Assembly (NCBI GenBank): GCA_030653175.1
Contig: JAURZV010000106.1
Coordinates: forward strand, 33,674 to 97,673
From: Methylobacter sp.
GTDB taxonomy: Bacteria; Pseudomonadota; Gammaproteobacteria; Methylococcales; Methylomonadaceae
DNA: 64,000 bases
Direction of reading: 5' to 3'
Shown in pieces: positions 9,267 to 18,649 of this stretch (its first letter is position 1; every line of letters begins with the position of its first letter). The position numbers and the translations under genes were made by a program. A model generated the notes under the pieces. The model was not told the origin of the DNA and searched no databases. It saw only the letters and a list, made by a program, of their open reading frames with translations.

Positions 9267-9944
9267 TCACCCGCACTTACTCTCCCCACAATTCAAGCAA
9301 GTCATACACCCATCCATCAACACCATCGCCTTGGTGCTGCATTTATTGCAAAGCACGGCTTTTTCGGGAAACGCCTGTCCCTCCGACTCGCCATACTGGG
9401 TTTCAAACTCCCGGCGTTTTTCGTCAAGAAACTGCTTTTGGTGATCGGTCATTTTTTCCGGCTTGATCATGCCGATGTGTTTTAAATGCGATTCGATCGC
9501 GTAACCGATTTCGGCGACCAGCGACGGCATGAACACGCCGCCTTTTTTGAAGTAGCCGCCGTGCGGGTCGAATACCGCTTTCATCTCCTCGACCAGGAAG
9601 CAGGCGTCGCCGCCTTTGCGGAATACCGCCGAGATTAGCCGGGTCAGCGCCAGCACCCACTGGAAATGCTCCATGTTTTTGGAGTTGATGAAGATTTCGT
9701 AAGGCCGACGCTCTTCGTGAGCGGTTCCGGCGTTCAGGATCATGTCGTTGATGGTGATGTACAGCGCATGCTCCGACTGCGGCGTTTTGATTTTGTAGGT
9801 GGAACCGAGCAGCACTTCCGGGCGCGTGAGGTTTTCGTTCATGCTTTCCAGTGTTGGCTGTACTTCTTCCTGCTTGACCGGTTCGATATCGTCTTTGGTC
9901 AGGACTTTGTAGCTGACGATTTTTTTGGTGATTTTATGTGTCAT
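9267..9944 (-). CDS. nrdJb: Class II ribonucleotide reductase, NrdJb subunit
   Basis: About 225 residues from the ATG at 9944, which has a GAGG ribosome-binding site; a TTG overlapping the nrdJa stop is also possible. It matches the separate C-terminal subunit of split B12-dependent reductases as known in Pseudomonas aeruginosa. The conserved middle reads [15 protein letters not shown] and the segment [13 protein letters not shown]. The C-terminal tail is cysteine-rich (CNKCSTKAM, then [13 protein letters not shown]), suited to metal binding or to reducing the active-site disulfide of the large subunit. It is co-transcribed with nrdJa, about 15 bp after it. The gene is intact although a mobile-element remnant abuts its 3' end. 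Confidence 0.88.
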   Translation of the reverse strand: MTHKITKKIVSYKVLTKDDIEPVKQEEVQPTLESMNENLTRPEVLLGSTYKIKTPQSEHALYITINDMILNAGTAHEERRPYEIFINSKNMEHFQWVLALTRLISAVFRKGGDACFLVEEMKAVFDPHGGYFKKGGVFMPSLVAEIGYAIESHLKHIGMIKPEKMTDHQKQFLDEKRREFETQYGESEGQAFPEKAVLCNKCSTKAMVLMDGCMTCLNCGESKCG

Positions 9945-9958
9945 GTTTGTAGCCTCGA

Positions 9959-12109
9959 TCAAAATTTTCCGTAATAGCCTTCTTTCAAGGCATCGAACAG
10001 GTTAGCGGCGCTGTGGATTTCGCCGTCGTATTCCACGTCTTCGTTGCCTTTAAATTCCACCACGTGGCCGTCTTCCAGCGTGAACTGGTAGGTGGTGTTT
10101 TCCAGGTCGGATTCTTTAACCAATACGCCCTGGAATACTTCGGGATTAAAACGGAACGTGGTGCAGCCTTTCAGGCCTTTGTCATACGCATACTCATAAA
10201 TAGACTTGAAGTCTTCATAAGGATAATCGGTCGGCACGTTGGCTGTTTTCGAGATCGACGAATCGATCCATTTTTGCGCGGCCGCCTGAATATCGACATG
10301 CTGTTTCGGAGTCACGTCATCCGCGGATATAAAATAATCCGGCAATTTCTGTTCAGGATCGTCGCTGTAAGGCATCGCATCGGCATTGATCATTTCGCGG
10401 TAAGCCAGCAGTTCAAAGGAAAACACGTCTATTTTTTCTTTGGATTTTTTACCGGCGCGGATCACGTTACGCGAGTAATGATGCGCAAAGCTCGGTTCTA
10501 TGCCGTTGCTGGCGTTGTTGGCCAGCGACAGCGAAATAGTGCCGGTCGGGGCGATAGAACTGTGATGGGTAAAGCGGGCGCCGGTTTCAATCAGCTCGGC
10601 TACGAGTTCGGGTTCTTCCTGGGCCAGTTGCTGCATATAGCGGCTGTATTTGGTATGCAGCAGCTTTCCGGGCACACGGTCGCCGACTTTATAACCATCG
10701 GCAATCATTTCCGGGCGTTTATGCAGCATTTCGCCGGTGACGGTAAACATCTGCTCCATCATCGGAGCCGGGCCTTTTTCTTGGGCAAGCGCAAGTCCGG
10801 CTTTCCAGCCTTCCACGGCCAGTACCTTAGTCACTTCTTCGGTAAATTGCAGCGACTGTGCGTCGCCGTATCTCATGCCCATCATGGTGACGGTTGAGCC
10901 CAGTCCCAGATAACCCATGCCGTGGCGACGCTTGGTCAGGATTTCTTCGCGTTGTTGCGCCAGGGGCAGGCCGTTGATTTCAACCACGTTGTCCAGCATG
11001 CGGGTGAAAATCTTGATGGCTTTGCGGTAATTGTCCCAGTCAAAATGCGCGTCGTTGGTGAACGGTTTTTTAACGAAGCGGGTCAGGTTGATCGAGCCTA
11101 ACAGGCAGCTGCCGTAAGGCGGCAACGGCTGTTCGCCGCAGGGGTTGGTCGCACGAATTTTCTCGCAAAACCAGTTGTTGTTCATTTCGTTGACCTTGTC
11201 GATCAGGATGAATCCCGGTTCAGCATAGTCGTAAGTCGAGCTCATGATGATGTCCCACAAACGGCGTGCGGGCATGGTTTTGCTTACTTTGCAGGCGACC
11301 ATGCCGTCGTCGTTAAGGATATAGCCGTCTATGTAGGGCAGGTCGCGCCAGATGATTAGTTTGTCGTCGGTCAAGTCCAGGTTATCAAGTTTGACTTCTT
11401 TTTCGGTGACCGGAAATGACAGCGACCAAGGCTTGTCGTTTTTTACCGCTTCAACGAACTCGGAGGTAATCAGCAGCGACAGATTAAACTGGCGCAGCCG
11501 TCCGTCTTCGCGTTTGGCGCGGATAAATTCGACGACATCGGGATGGCCGATATCGAAAGTCGCCATTTGCGCGCCGCGTCTGCCGCCTGCGGACGACACG
11601 GTAAAACACATCTTGTCATAGATGTCCATGAACGATAACGGGCCGGAGGTATAGGCGCCTGCACCGGAGACATACGCGTTTTTAGGGCGCAAGGTCGAGA
11701 ATTCATAACCGATACCGCAACCGGCTTTCAGGGTCAATCCGGCTTCATGTACCTTGTGCAGAATATCATCCATGGAATCGGCGATGGTGCCGGATACCGT
11801 GCAGTTAATAGTCGACGTGGCCGGTTTGTGTTCCAACGCGCCGGCATTGGAAGTAATCCGCCCGGCTGGAATAGCGCCCTGACGCAACGCCCACAGAAAC
11901 TCTTTGTAGCATTGCTCCTGTTTGGTTTTGCCCTTTTCCACTCCGGAAATCGCTTTGGCAACCCGCTGGTAGGTTTCATCAATGGAGCCGTCAATAGCAT
12001 CGCCATCTTTGGTTTTTAGACGATACTTCGTGTCCCAGATATCCATTGAAGCTTCTTGAAAAGGTATTTCGGTCACGGTGTTGGGGATGATATGTAGCTT
12101 TGCCGACAT
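9959..12109 (-). CDS. nrdJa: Class II (adenosylcobalamin-dependent) ribonucleotide reductase, NrdJa
   Basis: A 716-residue catalytic subunit that makes deoxyribonucleotides using adenosylcobalamin and is independent of oxygen. Diagnostic stretches are ALRQGAIPAGRITSNAGALE near the N terminus, STINCTVSGTIADSMDDIL with the redox cysteine, GLTLKAGCGIGYEFSTLRP, the active-site NPCGEQPLPPYGSCLLGSIN with the catalytic cysteine and glutamate, and SSIAPTGTISLSLANNASNG. The protein ends soon after the barrel domain, and the C-terminal cysteine module is supplied by NrdJb. Two NrdR boxes lie 55-100 bp upstream, so it is likely repressed by NrdR. Confidence 0.95.
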   Translation of the reverse strand: MSAKLHIIPNTVTEIPFQEASMDIWDTKYRLKTKDGDAIDGSIDETYQRVAKAISGVEKGKTKQEQCYKEFLWALRQGAIPAGRITSNAGALEHKPATSTINCTVSGTIADSMDDILHKVHEAGLTLKAGCGIGYEFSTLRPKNAYVSGAGAYTSGPLSFMDIYDKMCFTVSSAGGRRGAQMATFDIGHPDVVEFIRAKREDGRLRQFNLSLLITSEFVEAVKNDKPWSLSFPVTEKEVKLDNLDLTDDKLIIWRDLPYIDGYILNDDGMVACKVSKTMPARRLWDIIMSSTYDYAEPGFILIDKVNEMNNNWFCEKIRATNPCGEQPLPPYGSCLLGSINLTRFVKKPFTNDAHFDWDNYRKAIKIFTRMLDNVVEINGLPLAQQREEILTKRRHGMGYLGLGSTVTMMGMRYGDAQSLQFTEEVTKVLAVEGWKAGLALAQEKGPAPMMEQMFTVTGEMLHKRPEMIADGYKVGDRVPGKLLHTKYSRYMQQLAQEEPELVAELIETGARFTHHSSIAPTGTISLSLANNASNGIEPSFAHHYSRNVIRAGKKSKEKIDVFSFELLAYREMINADAMPYSDDPEQKLPDYFISADDVTPKQHVDIQAAAQKWIDSSISKTANVPTDYPYEDFKSIYEYAYDKGLKGCTTFRFNPEVFQGVLVKESDLENTTYQFTLEDGHVVEFKGNEDVEYDGEIHSAANLFDALKEGYYGKF

Positions 12110-12163
12110 TGGTTATGTCCCTGTTAGTAGTGGAAATTAAAGACTAGCCGGTTTAGGGCTAAT

Positions 12164-12210
12164 AATCGATATGTAGTGCTTGTTTTTTAGAATAGCACAA
12201 TATGTAGTAG
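12164..12210 (-). promoter_or_regulatory. Tandem NrdR boxes upstream of nrdJa
   Basis: Two sites match the NrdR-box core (CwAtATaTwG): CGATATGTAG at 12167-12176 and CAATATGTAG at 12198-12207. They are spaced 31 bp start to start, three helical turns, which is the spacing expected for cooperative NrdR binding. They lie directly upstream of the nrdJa start. Confidence 0.75.
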
Positions 12211-12244
12211 TGCTACTAATCTTTATTACTCCCTAATACTATCT

Positions 12245-12367
12245 TTACGTCATGCTCAACTTTTCTAAGTTATTGATCCTAAATGACCGTGTTTTGTATT
12301 GTCTAATTCCAATAAAAACCAGCATCAAGTAAATCAATAAGATAAAAATTAAAGTTGAGCATCGCGT
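12245..12367. repeat. Small inverted-repeat (MITE-like) element
   Basis: ATGCTCAACTTT (12252-12263) is matched by AAAGTTGAGCAT (12351-12362), with an inner pair TTATTGAT/ATCAATAA. About 110-120 bp long with no gene. The right 18 bases, TAAAGTTGAGCATCGCGT (12350-12367), recur exactly in reverse orientation at 63861-63878 just before a partial transposase. This suggests a non-autonomous derivative of that insertion sequence. Confidence 0.65.
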
Positions 12368-12463
12368 TATCTTTTTCTATTGTCATACCTCTGGTTCTAG
12401 CTGAACTGCTAGTAGGAGTCTGGCGGGAAAATAAAAACAATGCGGTGAAACTTGCAATGGCTC

Positions 12464-14218
12464 CTATTCAACCAGAAAATCACCGCTTTGATGCTGCCAC
12501 ATGGCGTAGTATTTGCCTTGTTTAGCAAGCAATTGCTGATGCGTGCCTTGTTCTATGATTTTGCCTTTTTCCAGTACCACAATGCGGTCCATAGTTAAAA
12601 TGGTAGAAAGGCGATGGGCAATAACCAGGGTCGTTTTATTTTTAATCAACTCAAAAATAGCGGTCTGGATCTGTTTTTCGGTCAATGAATCCAGTGCGCT
12701 GGTGGCTTCATCCAGAACCACAATCGGCGCATCTTCCAGAAAGGCGCGGGCAATGGCAATGCGTTGTCTTTCGCCGCCGGAAAGCTTGACGCCGCGCTCG
12801 CCGACCAGCGTGTCGAATTGTTCGGGCAAATCCTTGATAAACTCAAGGCAGTGGGATTTTTCGGCGACATCAATAAGCCGTTCATCTGAAATGTCCGCGC
12901 CCAGCGTGATATTGTCCCGTATCGAGCGATGAAACAGATCCGGTTGCTGCGGCACCATGGATATTTGTTGGCGCAATGAATTCAGCGTAAAGGCTTTTGC
13001 GTCCAAGCCGTCAAAGCTTATGCTGCCTTTTTGGGGATCGAGAAAGCGAAATAACAGTTTGGTTAATGACGATTTGCCGGAGCCGGATTGACCCACCAGT
13101 GCAACTTTTTCACCGGCTTTGACGTTCAGGGAGAAGTTATCGAACAGTTGGGTTTGACGTGAGTTTTCTTCATTATAGGTAAAGCAGATGTTGTTAAAGT
13201 CGATGGCGCCGTGGGTTATGGGTAGCGGACGGGCATTGGCGGCATCGACCTCAATATCTTCCTGTTTGAACACGTCGGCCATTTCGGAGGCATCGGCCAG
13301 GGCAGAGAAAAAGTTCCTGAAATTGCGCCCGAACTCCCATAAACGCTGGATCAGCATAATCATGATCGATTGAAACAACACAAACTCGCCGACCTGAAAG
13401 TCGCCGGTTTTCCACTTTTTGATCATCAAATAAACCAGCAGCAATTCAATGCCGAAGGTCATCAAGCCTTGCACGGCAAAGGAGAAAAACATCAACGTCC
13501 AGGCGATTTTTTTCTTCCGGTAAACAAAATTCGATGCCTGATTGATGCGCTCCTGTTCGACGGCTTCCATCGCAAAGCTTTTGACGATGAAAATATTGCT
13601 GACCGCGTCCGAATACACGCCGCCGACTGTTGAGTCGGCCTGGGCTACGGCTTTATCAAAACGCAGTTTCCATATCGAGTAGACAATATTCCAGGTGACG
13701 AAGAGTACGACCCAGATCAGGAAATAGCAGGCGAATTCAGGCTGTTGCCGGTAGAAGATTGCAAATGCAATGCCTATCGCCACAATGTTCATGAAAAACT
13801 GGAACAGAAACCAGTCCATAATAATTTCAAAAGAACGCGAGAAGCGGTTGGCCTGCTTGATTAAGCTGCCGGAAAAACTGTTTTCGAAAAAAACGTATTT
13901 TTGTTTTTTAAGTACCTCGAAACAGCGTTTTTCCAGCAGATTAACGCCGCCGCCATCGAGAGGAACAATAGCGATTTCAAGCAACCGCCATGACAGCCAG
14001 ATGCCCGCATAAATAATTGCGACCTGTTTCAGGTTGTCCAGCAACAGTGCCAGTGTGGCGTCCGAATAGGGCGCGGCCAGTCCGTTGGCAATATTTTTGT
14101 AGTAAAGCGGTGCTGATAAGTCCAGAGTCATGGCGGAAGCCAACGCGAACAGGGCCAGCAGGAAAAACCATTTTTTCTGCCAGACCACGCGGCTGTATTC
14201 TTTAAAGATGATATTCAT
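12464..14218 (-). CDS. ABC exporter, fused permease and ATPase
   Basis: A 584-residue half-transporter with six predicted membrane segments in the first 320 residues and a C-terminal nucleotide-binding domain. Walker A is GQSGSGKSS, the ABC signature is LSGGERQRIAIARA, Walker B is IVVLDEATSALD and the switch histidine is in VIAHRLSTI. Such proteins act as homodimers in the inner membrane and export lipids, peptides or drugs. The membrane half resembles MsbA-like exporters but does not identify a substrate. It stands alone, with no accessory protein adjacent, so the cargo cannot be named. Confidence 0.88.
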   Translation of the reverse strand: MNIIFKEYSRVVWQKKWFFLLALFALASAMTLDLSAPLYYKNIANGLAAPYSDATLALLLDNLKQVAIIYAGIWLSWRLLEIAIVPLDGGGVNLLEKRCFEVLKKQKYVFFENSFSGSLIKQANRFSRSFEIIMDWFLFQFFMNIVAIGIAFAIFYRQQPEFACYFLIWVVLFVTWNIVYSIWKLRFDKAVAQADSTVGGVYSDAVSNIFIVKSFAMEAVEQERINQASNFVYRKKKIAWTLMFFSFAVQGLMTFGIELLLVYLMIKKWKTGDFQVGEFVLFQSIMIMLIQRLWEFGRNFRNFFSALADASEMADVFKQEDIEVDAANARPLPITHGAIDFNNICFTYNEENSRQTQLFDNFSLNVKAGEKVALVGQSGSGKSSLTKLLFRFLDPQKGSISFDGLDAKAFTLNSLRQQISMVPQQPDLFHRSIRDNITLGADISDERLIDVAEKSHCLEFIKDLPEQFDTLVGERGVKLSGGERQRIAIARAFLEDAPIVVLDEATSALDSLTEKQIQTAIFELIKNKTTLVIAHRLSTILTMDRIVVLEKGKIIEQGTHQQLLAKQGKYYAMWQHQSGDFLVE

Positions 14219-14481
14219 TAGGTGTTTTTTGTTAGGGTGGGGTGGATGTTTTTACGGTATGAGTAAAGGGCCAATAGGCGACCTATTTCCTTATTCTCCT
14301 CTAAAAAAATGAATTTATTGACTCAAGCTGAACACTTAGGGTAAAAGTTGACTTCCATCGATGCGTTAGGTTTTTGGTGTTTAAGTTCGGTCAGAATCAG
14401 TGTTTAAATTAGCCGGAATAAACAGCTGGGCTGCACATATGTTATTTATGTTCAACAAATTTATATTTAAGGAAATACACT

Positions 14482-15114
14482 ATGTTAAAAAAGGCGACAA
14501 TTTTTATTCCGGCTTTATTTATTGCTACTTTGAGCGGCTGCCTCACAAATTCTTACTACGAAGTTCCTAAAGATACTGACTTGGTGGAAGTGAGCTATGA
14601 TGCGGTAGATACACTTCAGAGCAATCTTTTAAAGACAATACCTGAACATTCTTTGATCATTGTTAACACCTTGCTTAATGTCGATGATTTAAAAAAGACG
14701 TCATCTTTTGGGCGTATCATTTCAGATCAAATAGCATCCGCTTTTTATAATTCAGGTTATCGAGTTATCGGCATGGAAATGCCTATAGATTTGTTAGTTA
14801 TGCAAGAAGGCGGAGCGCCGCATCTTTCCGATGAAACTAAAAAAATACTCAAGAATTATGGAGCTGCTGCGATAGTGGGGGGCGCATATGCTCAGGGAAA
14901 ACGAACCACCTATATTTCTTTGCGCGTCATCAATGCGGATAGTAAAAACATCATAGCTTCAACCGACCTATCTGTTCCTATGGGTCCGGATGCGAAAGTC
15001 TTATTGGAACCTAAAGACGTGGGTTCGGCGGGTTCACGTTCTAAGGCAACCGCGGATAATGCAGCCGAGCCTGAAAAAAAGGAAACGCCTTCTGAACTGA
15101 ATGACCCGAAATAG
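14482..15114 (+). CDS. FlgO-like outer-membrane lipoprotein
   Basis: A 210-residue lipoprotein with lipobox LSGC at residue 20. The middle resembles the FlgO domain: LLKTIPEHSLIIVNTLLNVDDLKKTSSFGRIISDQIASAF, then a strand pair with GAAAIVGGAYAQGKRTTYIS and a final VINADSKNIIASTDLSVP. FlgO in Vibrio is an outer-membrane protein needed for normal flagellum function, usually encoded beside flgP and flgT. Here it is alone, about 16 kb from the flagellar cluster, so a more general envelope role is possible. The last 45 residues are a charged tail. A GGAA-rich ribosome-binding region precedes the ATG. Confidence 0.7.
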   Translation: MLKKATIFIPALFIATLSGCLTNSYYEVPKDTDLVEVSYDAVDTLQSNLLKTIPEHSLIIVNTLLNVDDLKKTSSFGRIISDQIASAFYNSGYRVIGMEMPIDLLVMQEGGAPHLSDETKKILKNYGAAAIVGGAYAQGKRTTYISLRVINADSKNIIASTDLSVPMGPDAKVLLEPKDVGSAGSRSKATADNAAEPEKKETPSELNDPK

Positions 15115-15179
15115 CCGGATAATGATTGTAAATACAGCTGTAGCCCTTGAGCCACTCAGCACTCAGATAATAATCAATA

Positions 15180-15268
15180 TTAGGGTCCGAAGTTGGTAAA
15201 GCAACAAAGTGCCCTCTTCCCTCGGGAGAGGGCTAGGGCATTTCAAATGTCGCTTGACCAGCCCAAAG
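15180..15268. repeat. Terminal-inverted-repeat element, copy A
   Basis: Begins TTAGGGTCCGAAGTTGGTAA and ends with the degraded complement CGCTTGACCAGC, with a central CCCTCTTCCCTCGGGAGAGGG palindrome. It is the same family as the copies at 48871-49004 and 52921-53013. The right arm is less well preserved here than in the other two. Confidence 0.65.
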
Positions 15269-15269
15269 C

Positions 15270-15294
15270 GGGGCGGGGTTTGCAACCCCGCCCC
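15270..15294. terminator. GC-rich hairpin
   Basis: Perfect 11-bp stem GGGGCGGGGTT / AACCCCGCCCC with a 3-base TGC loop, immediately after the inverted-repeat element. No T tract is present, so it is a palindromic repeat that may stop transcription or protect a 3' end. Confidence 0.4.
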
Positions 15295-15350
15295 TAACGT
15301 TTTGCGATTGTCTGATCTAATTGGCTTCACTTAAGCAACTCCAAACATTC

Positions 15351-15375
15351 CGGACGGGGCAACATGCCCCGTCCG
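15351..15375 (-). terminator. GC-rich hairpin downstream of acsA
   Basis: Perfect 11-bp stem CGGACGGGGCA / TGCCCCGTCCG with an ACA loop, 63 bp beyond the acsA stop codon. It has no T run, so it may be a REP-like 3' end structure rather than a classical terminator. Confidence 0.45.
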
Positions 15376-15437
15376 GCAGCAGTACCATCTCCCCCTCGGA
15401 AGCCCCGCAGATACGGGCAATTGCTTTTCGTTGCCTG

Positions 15438-17375
15438 TTACTTATTAGCCCGATGCGCAATAATATCGTCAACCACGGCCGGATCGGCAAGCGTGGATGT
15501 ATCACCCAGGCTGCCAATCTCATTGGACGCCACTTTCCGCAAAATACGGCGCATGATTTTACCTGAACGGGTTTTAGGTAAGCCCGGCGCCCACTGAATA
15601 ATATCCGGGTGGGCAATCGGGCCGATTTCTTTTTTGACCAGCTCGATCAGTTCCTGCCTTAGTTCTTCAGAAGGCTCGATGCCGACATTCAATGTCACGT
15701 AGGCGTAAATGCCTTGCCCCTTGATGTCATGCGGATAGCCGACTACCGCAGCTTCCGCGACATGTTCGTGCAGCACCAGGGCGCTTTCAATTTCCGCCGT
15801 GCCCATGCGGTGACCGGAGACATTGATCACATCGTCAACCCGCCCGGTAATCCAGAAATAGCCGTCCCGATCGCGGCGCGCGCCGTCGCCGGTAAAATAA
15901 TAGCCGGGATAGTTTTTAAAATAGGTGTCGATAAAACGTTGATGGTCACCGAAAACGGAACGGGCTTGTCCCGGCCAGGATCGGCTGATGACTAAAATGC
16001 CTTCGGCGACACCTTCCATAAGTTGGCCGGAATTGTCCATGATTTCAGGCTTGATGCCGAAAAAGGGCAGGGTGGCGGAGCCTGGTTTTAAGGTTATCGC
16101 GCCGGGCAACGGGGTGATCAAAATGCCGCCGGTTTCGGTTTGCCACCAGGTATCGACGACCGGGCAGCGACCGTCGCCTACGACATGGTAATACCATTCC
16201 CAGGCTTCCGGGTTAATCGGTTCGCCGACGCTGCCGAGTATCCTTAAACTGCGGCGCGAGCTGCGGGCAACGAATTCATCGCCCTGCGCCATCAGCGCGC
16301 GGATCGCGGTCGGCGCAGTGTAGAAGATATTAACCTGATGTTTGTCGATTACCTGCCAAAAGCGGCCGGCATCGGGATAAGTCGGCACGCCTTCGAACAT
16401 CAAGGTGGTTGCGCCGTTGCATAACGGGCCGTAGACCATGTAGGAATGGCCGGTCACCCAGCCTATATCGGCGGTACACCAGTAAATGTCGCCGTCGTGG
16501 TAATCGAACACATATTTATGGGTCATGGCCGTGTACAGCAAATAACCGCCGGTCGTGTGCAAAACCCCTTTGGGTTTGCCGGTGGAACCTGAGGTGTACA
16601 GGATAAACAATGGGTCTTCGGCATCCATTTCCTCTGCCGGGCAATCGGCAGACGCGGTTGCCATCGCCTCGTGATACCAGACATCGCGCTGTTCATGCCA
16701 GTCGACAGCAGTGCCGGTGTTTTTTATGACGATGACTTTTTCAAGGCAGGGGCAGGCCGCTGCGGCTATATCGGCGTTGGCTTTAATGGGTACGGTCTTG
16801 CCGCCCCGGTAGCCTTCATCGGCGCAGACCAAAAACCGGCAATCGGCATCCAGGATCCGGTCTTTTAACGCCTCGGCGGAAAAGCCGCCAAATACAATCG
16901 AATGCACTGCGCCAATACGGGTGCAGGCCAGCATCACCGCTGCCGCCTCACTGATCATCGGCAGGTAGATGCAGACGCGATCGCCTTTTTTGACGCCTTG
17001 CGTTTTTAAGACATTGGCAAACTTGCAGACCTGTTCATGCAATTGCCGGTAAGTGATTTTTTTGTCCTGCGCCGGATTGTCGCCTTCCCAGATAATGGCG
17101 ACCCGGTCGCCGCGCGTTGCAAGATGACGATCCAGACAATTGACGCTGACGTTGAGTTTTCCGCCTTCAAACCAGCGGATATGACCGGTCAAAAAATCGC
17201 AGTCCATAACCTTATCCCAAGGCTGGCTCCAGTCCAGAAACAATCCTGCCTGTTCAGCCCAGAAAGCTTCCGGTTCGGCTATCGAGCGCTGATACAGGGC
17301 TTTATAAGTTTCAGCGGTGATATGCGCTTGAGCTGCTATTTCCGGTTTTATGTCATAAATTTTATGGTCTGACAT
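15438..17375 (-). CDS. acsA: Acetyl-CoA synthetase
   Basis: A 645-residue AMP-forming acetate-CoA ligase, full family length. Landmarks include the adenylation loop [21 protein letters not shown], the acetate pocket region [10 protein letters not shown], the hinge [20 protein letters not shown], and the C-terminal catalytic lysine in [14 protein letters not shown], which is the site of regulatory acetylation in this family. It converts acetate, ATP and CoA to acetyl-CoA in the cytoplasm and would let the cell scavenge acetate. It is monocistronic, divergent from the toxin-antitoxin pair, with AGGA before the ATG. Confidence 0.97.
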   Translation of the reverse strand: MSDHKIYDIKPEIAAQAHITAETYKALYQRSIAEPEAFWAEQAGLFLDWSQPWDKVMDCDFLTGHIRWFEGGKLNVSVNCLDRHLATRGDRVAIIWEGDNPAQDKKITYRQLHEQVCKFANVLKTQGVKKGDRVCIYLPMISEAAAVMLACTRIGAVHSIVFGGFSAEALKDRILDADCRFLVCADEGYRGGKTVPIKANADIAAAACPCLEKVIVIKNTGTAVDWHEQRDVWYHEAMATASADCPAEEMDAEDPLFILYTSGSTGKPKGVLHTTGGYLLYTAMTHKYVFDYHDGDIYWCTADIGWVTGHSYMVYGPLCNGATTLMFEGVPTYPDAGRFWQVIDKHQVNIFYTAPTAIRALMAQGDEFVARSSRRSLRILGSVGEPINPEAWEWYYHVVGDGRCPVVDTWWQTETGGILITPLPGAITLKPGSATLPFFGIKPEIMDNSGQLMEGVAEGILVISRSWPGQARSVFGDHQRFIDTYFKNYPGYYFTGDGARRDRDGYFWITGRVDDVINVSGHRMGTAEIESALVLHEHVAEAAVVGYPHDIKGQGIYAYVTLNVGIEPSEELRQELIELVKKEIGPIAHPDIIQWAPGLPKTRSGKIMRRILRKVASNEIGSLGDTSTLADPAVVDDIIAHRANK

Positions 17376-17545
17376 GGGGTATCCTTGGGTTCGGTTGAAA
17401 GTTTATTATCCGGCGTGGAATGGAAGTTATCTCAAATTTTAAGTTTATGCAGTATACACAAAAACCATTTTTCTAAACGTTGACAAGTCAATAACACGGA
17501 TATACATTAACGTAACCATTAAAAAATTAGTTAAAGGCGGTTGTT

Positions 17546-17824
17546 ATGGCATTCTCCAGTGAAGATATTATCCCTTTCGGTCAAGTCAGGGCACGGTTTA
17601 CCGAACTCGCTGAAAATGTTTGTGCCGGTTCGGAAAAAATCATCACCCGTAATGGCGAAAGCTACATTGCTCTGGTTGCAGCAAAAAAGCTGGATTATTA
17701 TCATAGGCTTGAACAGGAACATATTCATCTATTGCTTATGCAGGAAGTAGAGCAAGGTTTAAATGATCGTGATGCAAACCGATTGCTTGATGTATCTGCC
17801 ATCAAAGAAAAATATGGCCGGTGA
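17546..17824 (+). CDS. Phd/YefM-family antitoxin
   Basis: A 92-residue protein with the Phd/YefM fold: IIPFGQVRARFTELAENV (N-terminal DNA-binding strand-helix unit) followed by KIITRNGESYIALVAAKKLDYY. The C-terminal third is an extended, charged region expected to wrap the toxin. It is followed by a RelE/ParE-type gene that overlaps by four bases (GTGA), the standard antitoxin-first operon order. It should bind the toxin and repress its own promoter. Confidence 0.85.
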   Translation: MAFSSEDIIPFGQVRARFTELAENVCAGSEKIITRNGESYIALVAAKKLDYYHRLEQEHIHLLLMQEVEQGLNDRDANRLLDVSAIKEKYGR

Positions 17825-18189
17825 AGATGTCGGCGCCGCTCAAGATAAGGGTAACTGCGAATTTTGAACGTAACCTTGATGAAATCGAATGTTTTTTTAA
17901 AAAAACAGAGCAACCAAGGCAATTCGAAGTGTTGCTGGATCAGCTTTTTGACACCATCATTCCTAATCTGCAACACTTTCCCTTGCTGGGCAAAGACTTT
18001 CTTGCAGAACCGCAGGGCTCTGTCGAAAGCACTATGCTGCTACAGAAAATTAAATCCGGAATTTCTGAAGATGCCAGTATCCGGCAGTACCTGAGCAAAG
18101 ACTACCTTGTGCTGTATTGGCTGGATAGCCAGGAAATAGTGTTGCTTGGTATAAAACATCATAGGCAGCTTAATTTTAATATTCAGTAA
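17821..18189 (+). CDS. RelE/ParE-family toxin
   Basis: A 122-residue protein starting at the GTG that overlaps the antitoxin stop, with an ATG two codons later as alternative. The fold is suggested by KIRVTANFERNLDEIECFF at the N terminus, the central RQYLSKDYLVLYWLD strand segment and the C-terminal VLLGIKHHRQLNF. These match the ParE/RelE plasmid-stabilisation family, which inhibit gyrase or cleave mRNA. The sequence does not show which activity applies. It is slightly longer than most RelE toxins because of an insertion near residues 65-85. Confidence 0.8.
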   Translation: MKMSAPLKIRVTANFERNLDEIECFFKKTEQPRQFEVLLDQLFDTIIPNLQHFPLLGKDFLAEPQGSVESTMLLQKIKSGISEDASIRQYLSKDYLVLYWLDSQEIVLLGIKHHRQLNFNIQ

Positions 18190-18282
18190 GGAGCGGGAAT
18201 TACAGCGGTTTCAATTTTGATTAGCTGGTAGCTATTAAAAGGCTATGTCATCATTAAGTAATAAAAACAACATTGTCGCCGG

Positions 18283-18353
18283 AGTGCAGGCTTCGCCTGC
18301 ATTGGCAAGCACCAAAAGTAGGCGCTTTAGGCGAAGCTTGCACTCCCGTCACA
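18283..18353. repeat. Large intergenic palindrome
   Basis: GGAGTGCAGGCTTCGCCT on the left is complementary to AGGCGAAGCTTGCACTCC on the right, giving a roughly 70-nt hairpin with nested sub-palindromes such as GCAGGCTTCGCCTGC. It follows the toxin gene and may serve as its transcript end. The rest of 18190-18649 holds no gene. Confidence 0.6.
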
Positions 18354-18649
18354 CCATAGTTTCAATAAGCATAGTGGCTATTTTAGTAATTAACTGAATT
18401 TGAAAGCGCTGTAAATAACTTATAGATTGAGGTAACGAATCGTTATATTGATGCCTAATCTGAGTCCCTATGCTTTGCTAAAAGTTTAAAATGTAATATT
18501 TTATCCAGCCCGGCATGGCATAAATTAAAGTATACATTTTTCGTCAAGGGCGGCCAGAAGGCTACCCTTGATGATCGTGAGCACTAAGATTCATTGTTTA
18601 TTCAAGTTATTTAATTTCCATTCCTTAACATTGACCCAAGAGGGAGTTT

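Noticed and set aside
10013..10897. Long plus-strand frame of 294 codons inside nrdJa
   Set aside because: It is antisense to a strongly conserved enzyme, rich in Phe, His and Arg as expected for the reverse frame, and has no ribosome-binding site.
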